Position numbers and translations under genes: made by a program. A model generated the notes under the pieces. The model searched no databases and was not told where the DNA came from. It saw only the letters and a program-made list of their open reading frames with translations. From Mycolicibacterium iranicum (GTDB lineage: Bacteria > Actinomycetota > Actinomycetes > Mycobacteriales > Mycobacteriaceae), in the NCBI RefSeq assembly GCF_002101705.1, contig NZ_LQPC01000030.1, positions 62,001 through 126,000 on the forward strand: a stretch of DNA of 64,000 nucleotides, written 5' to 3'. Shown piece after piece: positions 58,605 to 64,000 of this stretch. Position 1 is the first letter of the stretch; every line of letters starts with the position of its first letter.

Positions 58605-60956
58605 GTGCCCGACACCGTGGTTGAAGCCGCCGACGCCGTCACGACCCGCTACGCCGGCCAACGCGTCCCCCGAGTGGAAGACAGCCGCTTACTCACAGGT
58701 CACGGCCGGTTCGTCGACGACATCACCCGTCCGGGAATGCTGCACGCGTGCTTCGTGCGCAGTCCGTTCGCTCGCGCCACCGTCAAGGGGATCGACGCGT
58801 CGGCAGCACTCGCCCTCCCGGGCGTGCACGCGGTGTTCACTGCCTCCGATCTCAACCCCGACGTACGCGAGGCCTGGCATGCGGTCGCCGGTAAGGACGT
58901 CCCCGACACTCCGCGCCCGCCGCTGGCCGAAGGCGAGGTCAAGTTCGTGGGCGACCCCGTCGCCCTGGTCGTCGCCGACAGTCGCTACGTTGCCGAGGAC
59001 GCCGTCGACCTCGTCGAAGTCGACTACGAACCGCTTCCCGCCATCGCCGACTTCCGCCAAGCCATCGGCGGCGCGGACGTCGGCGCTCCCGTCGTGCATG
59101 AGGCCTACCCCGACAACGTCGCGGGCGGAATGGGCGGTATGCCGCCCGACGAGGAACTTTTCGCCACCGCCCCGTACGTCGTCGAGGAACGCATCTATCA
59201 GCAGATGTATGTCCCGGTGCCGATGGAGACACGCGGGATGGTCGTCGAGTGGACGCCGACGACATCGGAGCTGACGGTATGGGCGTCCACCCAGACGCCG
59301 CACGAGTTGCGGGCCTTCGCCGCACGGCTGCTCGGCATCCCGGCCCAGGGCGTCCGGGTCATCATGCGCGACACCGGTGGGGCGTTCGGTCAAAAGGTGG
59401 TGCCCATGCGGGAGGACATATGCATCCTGCTGGCGGCGCGCAAGGTTCCCGGCCCGCTCAAGTGGATCGAGGATCGCCGCGAGAACCTGATGTCGGCCGG
59501 ACAATCCCGCCACGTCGACGGCAAGGTTCGGATGGCGTTCGACTCCGACGGCAAGATCCTGGCCGCCGACATCGACTTCCTCCAGGACGTCGGCTCCTAC
59601 CCAACTCCGTACCCCGTGCTCACCACCGCGGCCATCGGCATGTTCTTCCCCGGCCCCTACCGCGTGCCCAAGGCCAGCTTCAACTACAAGACCGTCTTCT
59701 CCAACACCCCCGGTCTGCATGCTTATCGCGGTCCGTGGCAGTACGAAACCCTGACCAGGGAAATGCTTCTCGACTGCGCCGCCCGCAAGATCGGCATGGA
59801 TCCCGTCGAGCTGCGACGCATCAACATCCTGCGGGGCGACGAGATGCCGTTCTTCAACCCGAACGGCATGCCGTACGACAACTGCGCTCCCGCAGACACT
59901 TTCGAGCAGGCAGTGAAGATCCTCGACCACGAGGGCTTCCGCAAGGAGCAGGCCGAGGCGCTGGCCGAGGGCCGCTACATCGGCCTCGGTTTCTCGGCCT
60001 ACATCGAGCCCACCGGCGCGGCGACAGGCAATCTCGCCACCGAGGGCGCGACCGTCCGGATGGAGTCGACCGGCAAGATCAATGTGTACGTCAACGGCGG
60101 CTCGGCCGGGAACAGCATCGAGACCACGGTCGTGCAGCTCACCGCGGATGCGTTGGGCGCCAACATCGACGACGTGTCGACCATTCAGGGTGACACCGCG
60201 GTCACCCCGTACGGTGCGGGCACGCAGGGCAGCCGCAGCGGGCCGATGACCGCGGGTGCCGTCAACGAGGCAGGGTCGATCCTGCGCAAGCAGATCCTCA
60301 CCATCGCCGCGCAGCTCCTCGGCGTCGAGGCCGACGACATCGAGCTGGCCGATTCGCGCGCCACCGTCCGCAGCGACCCGGACCGCAGCGTCAGCTTCGC
60401 CGACGTCGCCTACCGGTCCTACTACGACCCCGGGCAGCTCGCCGGTGTCAACCCGACGCTGGAGGCTACCGCCCGGTTCAACTCACAGGCGATGATCCAC
60501 TGGGCCAACGCAACCCACGTCTGCACGTGCGAAGTCGACATCGAGACCGGCCACGTGACACTGACCCGATACATCGTCAGCGAGGATGTCGGCCCGATGA
60601 TCAACCCGAACGTCGTGGAGGGCCAGGTCGCCGGCGGCACCGTCCAGGGCATCGGCGGCGCGATACTGGAGAAACTCTCCTACGACGAGGCGGGAAACCC
60701 GGTGGCATCGACATTCGTCGACTACCTGCTGCCGACCGCCACCGAGGTGCCGCCCATCGAGTTCGGCCACGTCGAGATCCCCGGGCCCGGCGTCGGCGGA
60801 TACAAGGGCGCAGGCGAGGGCGGAGCGATCGGCTCACCGCCCGCAGTGATCAACGCGATCAACGACGCCCTGGCTCCCCTCGGCGTCACACTGACCCAAT
60901 TGCCGGCCACGCCGGCGACAATCGTCGAGCTCATCGAAGCCGGAAAGGACCACTGA
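58605..60956 (+). CDS. Molybdenum hydroxylase large subunit (CoxL/XdhB-like, non-CODH)
   Basis: A 783-residue large subunit of a xanthine-oxidase-family enzyme. The N-terminal RVEDSRLLTGHGRFVDDI and the Mo-binding Gln region DTGGAFGQKVVPMRE are typical. The active-site loop reads AYRGPWQYE, not the A-Y-X-C-S-F-R of true aerobic CO dehydrogenases, so this is a form-II or other hydroxylase with an organic substrate. The catalytic Glu lies in KGAGEGGAIGSPPAV near the C-terminus. GTG start with GAGGAG upstream. Operon order is L-G-M-S. Confidence 0.93.
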   Translation: MPDTVVEAADAVTTRYAGQRVPRVEDSRLLTGHGRFVDDITRPGMLHACFVRSPFARATVKGIDASAALALPGVHAVFTASDLNPDVREAWHAVAGKDVPDTPRPPLAEGEVKFVGDPVALVVADSRYVAEDAVDLVEVDYEPLPAIADFRQAIGGADVGAPVVHEAYPDNVAGGMGGMPPDEELFATAPYVVEERIYQQMYVPVPMETRGMVVEWTPTTSELTVWASTQTPHELRAFAARLLGIPAQGVRVIMRDTGGAFGQKVVPMREDICILLAARKVPGPLKWIEDRRENLMSAGQSRHVDGKVRMAFDSDGKILAADIDFLQDVGSYPTPYPVLTTAAIGMFFPGPYRVPKASFNYKTVFSNTPGLHAYRGPWQYETLTREMLLDCAARKIGMDPVELRRINILRGDEMPFFNPNGMPYDNCAPADTFEQAVKILDHEGFRKEQAEALAEGRYIGLGFSAYIEPTGAATGNLATEGATVRMESTGKINVYVNGGSAGNSIETTVVQLTADALGANIDDVSTIQGDTAVTPYGAGTQGSRSGPMTAGAVNEAGSILRKQILTIAAQLLGVEADDIELADSRATVRSDPDRSVSFADVAYRSYYDPGQLAGVNPTLEATARFNSQAMIHWANATHVCTCEVDIETGHVTLTRYIVSEDVGPMINPNVVEGQVAGGTVQGIGGAILEKLSYDEAGNPVASTFVDYLLPTATEVPPIEFGHVEIPGPGVGGYKGAGEGGAIGSPPAVINAINDALAPLGVTLTQLPATPATIVELIEAGKDH

Positions 60957-60958
60957 CC

Positions 60959-61648
60959 GTGGAACTGAACAACGAATTCCGGGTCGCGGTGCCCACCGCG
61001 AAAGTCTGGGATGTCTTCACCGACGTCGAGCGGGTGGCGCCCTGCCTGCCGGGAGCCTCCCTGCTGTCTGTCGAGGGCGACACCTTCAACGGGGCGGTCA
61101 AGGTCAAGGTCGGCCCGATCACGGTGTCCTATAAGGGAGTTGCCACCTACAAGGAGAAGGACGCTGCTGAACAGCGGATCGTGCTGCGGGCCGAGGGCAA
61201 GGAGACCCGCGGCAACGGCACCGCGGCGGCGACCGTGACCGCACAGCTCACCGACGAAGGGGGCTCAACCCACGTCGACATCACGACCGACCTGGCGATC
61301 TCCGGCAAGGCTGCCCAGTTCGGGCGCGGGGTGCTGGCCGACGTCTCGGGCAATCTCATCGCGCAGTTCGCCCGGAGCCTGGAAGCAGAGCTGCTCGGCG
61401 GCACGCCACCGGCAACCACCCAGGCGCCGACCACCGAAACAGCCACCGCCGCAGCCCAACCGGCCGCGGATTCCGTCGACCTCGTGAAGGTCGTCGCCCT
61501 GCCGCTGGCCAAGCGGTTCGCCCCGGCGATCGCCGCGGCGGCTGCGGCGGGGGTGATCGGCTTCCTGATCGGCAGAAGGCGACGCAAAACGCCCGCTGCC
61601 ATGCTCGCCGACGATCTCCAGGCCGTCCTCGCCCGGCTGTTGTCATGA
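60959..61648 (+). CDS. CoxG-like SRPBCC protein with C-terminal membrane anchor
   Basis: A 229-residue protein. Residues 1-145 are a CoxG SRPBCC domain: NNEFRVAVPTAKVWDVFTDVERVAPCLPGASLLSVEGD. A Thr/Ala/Pro linker is followed by a membrane segment (FAPAIAAAAAAGVIGFLIG) and a basic tail RRRRK. CoxG proteins tether molybdo-hydroxylases to the membrane or bring quinone to them, which fits this layout. GTG start 2 bp after coxL; the stop overlaps the coxM start (ATGA). Confidence 0.92.
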   Translation: MELNNEFRVAVPTAKVWDVFTDVERVAPCLPGASLLSVEGDTFNGAVKVKVGPITVSYKGVATYKEKDAAEQRIVLRAEGKETRGNGTAAATVTAQLTDEGGSTHVDITTDLAISGKAAQFGRGVLADVSGNLIAQFARSLEAELLGGTPPATTQAPTTETATAAAQPAADSVDLVKVVALPLAKRFAPAIAAAAAAGVIGFLIGRRRRKTPAAMLADDLQAVLARLLS

Positions 61649-62538
61649 AGGCCGCGCCGTTCGCCTACCACCGCCCCGAGTCCGTCGCGGACGCGGTAGC
61701 GCTGCTCCGCGAGTATGGAGACGAGGCGAAGATCCTCGCCGGCGGCCAGAGCCTGGTTCCCATGCTGGCGATGCGATTGACGCATTTCGAAAACCTGATC
61801 GACATCTCCCGAATCGAGGAGGTGCGCAACATCGAACTCCGTGACGGTGCCGTGTGGATCGGTGCGGGCACGCCTCACGCGTTCGTCGGAATGGACGACG
61901 AAGTCGCCGAATCGGTTCCGCTGCTGACGCTGTCCACCCCGCACATCGGCCACTTCCAGATCCGCACGAGGGGCACGCTCGGTGGGGCCATCGCACACGC
62001 CGACCCAGCAGCCGAATACGCCGCTGTCGCAGTCGCTCTCGACGCGGAGATCGAAGCGACGTCCGCACGCGGGACCCGCAGAATCCCCGCCGCGGACTTC
62101 TTCACAGGGCTGTGGGAGACATCCCTTGCGGCCGACGAGGTCCTCACGGCCGTCGCCTTTCCCGTGTGGTCGGGACGGTGCGGCTTCTCGGTGCACGAGT
62201 TCGCGAGCCGTCACGGTGATTTCGCGATCGCGGGAGCGACGCTGGGGGTGGAACTCGACGATGACGACACGGTGCTCCGCTGCGGGATCGGATTGCTCGG
62301 CATGGGGTCCACGCCCGTGCGCGGCACGCCGGCCGAGTCCGCGATCGTGGGCAGGCCCGTCGGTGACATCTCGGCCGAGGAGCTCGGCAAGCTGGCGGTC
62401 TCGGAACTCGAAGACGTCCCCGCCGACCTGCAGGGGTCGGCGGCCTACCGATCGAAAGTCTGCGCCACGATGGTCGCGCGGGCATGGACCGAGGCAACCA
62501 CCGCGGCTGTCGAAACGAGGGAGGCAATCCATGCATGA
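61645..62538 (+). CDS. Molybdenum hydroxylase FAD subunit (CoxM-like)
   Basis: A 297-residue FAD-binding medium subunit. FAD motifs AGGQSLVPMLAMRL and TRGTLGGAIAHADPAAE are intact, as is LIDISRI between them. It passes electrons from the Mo/Fe-S sites to the acceptor. Translationally coupled to coxG (ATGA) and overlapping coxS by 8 bp. Confidence 0.95.
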   Translation: MKAAPFAYHRPESVADAVALLREYGDEAKILAGGQSLVPMLAMRLTHFENLIDISRIEEVRNIELRDGAVWIGAGTPHAFVGMDDEVAESVPLLTLSTPHIGHFQIRTRGTLGGAIAHADPAAEYAAVAVALDAEIEATSARGTRRIPAADFFTGLWETSLAADEVLTAVAFPVWSGRCGFSVHEFASRHGDFAIAGATLGVELDDDDTVLRCGIGLLGMGSTPVRGTPAESAIVGRPVGDISAEELGKLAVSELEDVPADLQGSAAYRSKVCATMVARAWTEATTAAVETREAIHA

Positions 62539-63004
62539 GATCCCCGTCGAGGTCTCGGTCAACGGCCGGCGGCACTCGGCTACCGTCGAGCCGCGGCTCA
62601 CGCTGGCCGACTACCTGCGGGAGAAGTGCGGCCTTACCGGCACTCATCTGGGGTGTGAGCACGGCGCATGCGGCGCCTGCACCGTGTTGCTCGACGGTCA
62701 GGCGGTGCGTTCGTGCCTGGTCTTCGCTGTCCAGGTCGACGGTCAGGAGGTCACCACCGTCGAGGGGATCGCCGACGACAACGGTGGACTCTCCCCCGTC
62801 CAGGCCGCGATGCGGGAATGCCATGGCCTCCAATGTGGTTTCTGCACACCGGGATTCGTCACCAGCATCACCGCGCTCCTGCGGGAGAATCCCACACCGA
62901 CCGACGAGGAGATCCGCGAGGGCCTGTCCGGCAACTTCTGCCGATGCACCGGCTACCAGGGCATCGTGAACGCAGTGAAGCGCGCGGCCGAAATGACAAG
63001 CTGA
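62531..63004 (+). CDS. Molybdenum hydroxylase 2Fe-2S subunit (CoxS-like)
   Basis: A 157-residue small subunit with two [2Fe-2S] clusters. The plant-type cluster is GCEHGACGACTVLLDG with the fourth Cys in RSCLVFAV; the second is in LQCGFCTPGF and NFCRCTGYQGI. Family length is normal. The ATG at 62531 overlaps the end of coxM. It completes the L-G-M-S set. Confidence 0.96.
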   Translation: MHEIPVEVSVNGRRHSATVEPRLTLADYLREKCGLTGTHLGCEHGACGACTVLLDGQAVRSCLVFAVQVDGQEVTTVEGIADDNGGLSPVQAAMRECHGLQCGFCTPGFVTSITALLRENPTPTDEEIREGLSGNFCRCTGYQGIVNAVKRAAEMTS

Positions 63005-63093
63005 CTCTCGCCGGCGCCGAGTGTGCGCCAGTGGCGCGAAACTGGCCTCCTGGCCGCCGTCACCGCACGCTCGCCGCTCCACCATGAGGCATC

Positions 63094-63993
63094 GTGGACG
63101 TCATGCGAATCGGGTTCATCGGCCTCGGCAATATGGGTTCCGGCATGGCCGCCAATCTGCTTTCCGCCGGCCACGACGTCGGCGTGTTCAACCGGTCCCC
63201 CGGCAAGGCGGCCGCGCTCACCGAGCGGGGGGCCATCGCTGCGCCGACGATCGCCGCGGTCTGCGACGCCGAGGTCGTCGTGACCATGCTCGCCGACGAC
63301 ACTGCCGTCGAAGCGGTGACATTCGGTGCGGGGGGAATCATCGAATCCCTGGCAGCCGGCGCCGTCCACGTATCGGCCAGCACGATCAGCGTCGCGCTGG
63401 CCGAACGCCTCACCGCGGCACATGCCGACGCCGCCCAGGCATTCGTCTCCGCGCCTGTATTCGGTAGGCCGGAAGCCGCAGCCGCAGCCAAACTGTTCGT
63501 CGTCGCAGCCGGACCTGCCGATCAGATCACGTCCCTGCAACCGGTGTTCGAGGCCCTCGGTCAGCGCACGTTCGCGGTGTCCGACGAACCCAAGATCGCC
63601 AATCTGGTGAAGCTGTCAGGCAACTTCCTGATTGCGTCGGTGATCGAATCACTCGGCGAGGCAATGGCGCTGGTCGGCAAGGCCGGCATGGACAAGCAGG
63701 CCTTCCTGGAATTGCTGACGTCCACGCTGTTCGACGCGCCCGCTTACCAGGTCTACGGCGGCCTACTTGCCGACGAACAGTTCGAGCCCGCCGGTTTTGC
63801 GGCACACCTCGGATTGAAGGACGCCCGGCTCATGCTCGCGGCCGGCGAGCAGCTCGAGGTGCCCCTCCCGATCGCCAGCCTGATTCGCGATCGGTTCCTG
63901 ACGCTGCTTGCCGGGGGTGGCCGCGACCTCGACTGGGCTGCGCTCGGCGCAGTCGCGACGTGGGAGGCCGGCGGTCCAAAGCCCGGCACCTAA
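63094..63993 (+). CDS. 3-hydroxyisobutyrate dehydrogenase-like oxidoreductase
   Basis: A 299-residue NAD(P)-dependent beta-hydroxyacid dehydrogenase family protein: MRIGFIGLGNMGSGMAANLL, then FNRSPGKAAAL (Arg suggests NADP), SAPVFGRPEAAAAAKLFVV and the Lys motif IANLVKLSGNFLIASVIES. The GRP in place of the usual S-G-G marks a reductase-like subgroup (beta-hydroxyacid reductases or imine-reductase relatives). The start is GTG 63094 or ATG 63103. It follows the molybdo-hydroxylase operon after 89 bp and may act on a product of it (inference). It is a distant paralogue of the gene at 30122-31015. Confidence 0.9.
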   Translation: MDVMRIGFIGLGNMGSGMAANLLSAGHDVGVFNRSPGKAAALTERGAIAAPTIAAVCDAEVVVTMLADDTAVEAVTFGAGGIIESLAAGAVHVSASTISVALAERLTAAHADAAQAFVSAPVFGRPEAAAAAKLFVVAAGPADQITSLQPVFEALGQRTFAVSDEPKIANLVKLSGNFLIASVIESLGEAMALVGKAGMDKQAFLELLTSTLFDAPAYQVYGGLLADEQFEPAGFAAHLGLKDARLMLAAGEQLEVPLPIASLIRDRFLTLLAGGGRDLDWAALGAVATWEAGGPKPGT

Positions 63994-64000
63994 TCCGCCG

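Noticed and set aside
58605..60956. Aerobic CO dehydrogenase (carboxydotrophy)
   Set aside because: The active-site loop is AYRGPW rather than the Cys-containing AYXCSFR motif needed for the Cu-Mo site.

Overview
The window comes from a high-GC actinobacterium, almost certainly a fast-growing Mycobacterium (Mycolicibacterium). From the left edge to about 46.4 kb the gene order follows, in inverted orientation, the M. tuberculosis stretch Rv0803 (purL) to Rv0756c, from memory of that genome. Markers include an encapsulin-DyP pair, a CYP123-CYP51-ferredoxin cluster, phoPR, and a DUF429-RelA fusion of the MS_RHII-RSD type described in M. smegmatis.

Layout. 1-17.5 kb holds six scattered de novo purine genes (purL, purS, purQ, purC, purB; purD at 23.4 kb) mixed with unrelated genes: VOC protein, M18 aminopeptidase, DyP peroxidase plus encapsulin shell, metallo-hydrolase, FAD dehydrogenase, DUF2334 protein, glutathione peroxidase, TetR, oligopeptidase B. 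17.5-28.4 kb holds the RNase H-like/(p)ppGpp-synthetase fusion, an amino-acid permease, an SDR, regulators, an esterase, a CYP125-like P450 with its TetR, and an EspA/EspE-type secreted protein with a DUF6973 C-terminus followed by a lipoprotein. 28.4-40.8 kb is a lipid/sterol oxidation region: a leftward five-gene operon led by an aldehyde dehydrogenase faces a rightward TetR-CYP123-SDR-CYP51-ferredoxin-NTF2-ADH-KSI-SDR series, with matching operator palindromes at both divergent promoters. 40.8-46.4 kb has an acyl-CoA synthetase, a CDGP secreted protein, HIT protein, phoR, phoP and a decapeptide-repeat protein.

At about 46.4 kb the M. tuberculosis synteny ends at a tRNA-Thr flanked by two divergent HNH-endonuclease paralogues, followed by a decayed lldD-like pseudogene. 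Beyond lie a GH13 enzyme, an L,D-transpeptidase with a BlaI/BlaR-like pair, a DUF4185 (arabinanase-like) secreted protein, a DKNYY lipoprotein, a VanX-like dipeptidase, and a molybdenum-hydroxylase operon (xdhC-coxL-coxG-coxM-coxS) ending with a hydroxyisobutyrate-dehydrogenase-like gene.

Window-wide patterns: many starts lie 6-7 nt downstream of a TANNNT -10 box, implying leaderless mRNAs. Convergent gene ends are either separated by a 15-20 bp inverted repeat or interlocked by a 4-bp palindromic double stop (CTAG/TTAA). A short mycobacterial repeat occurs 2.75 times between phoP and phoR and once inside a coding N-terminus.
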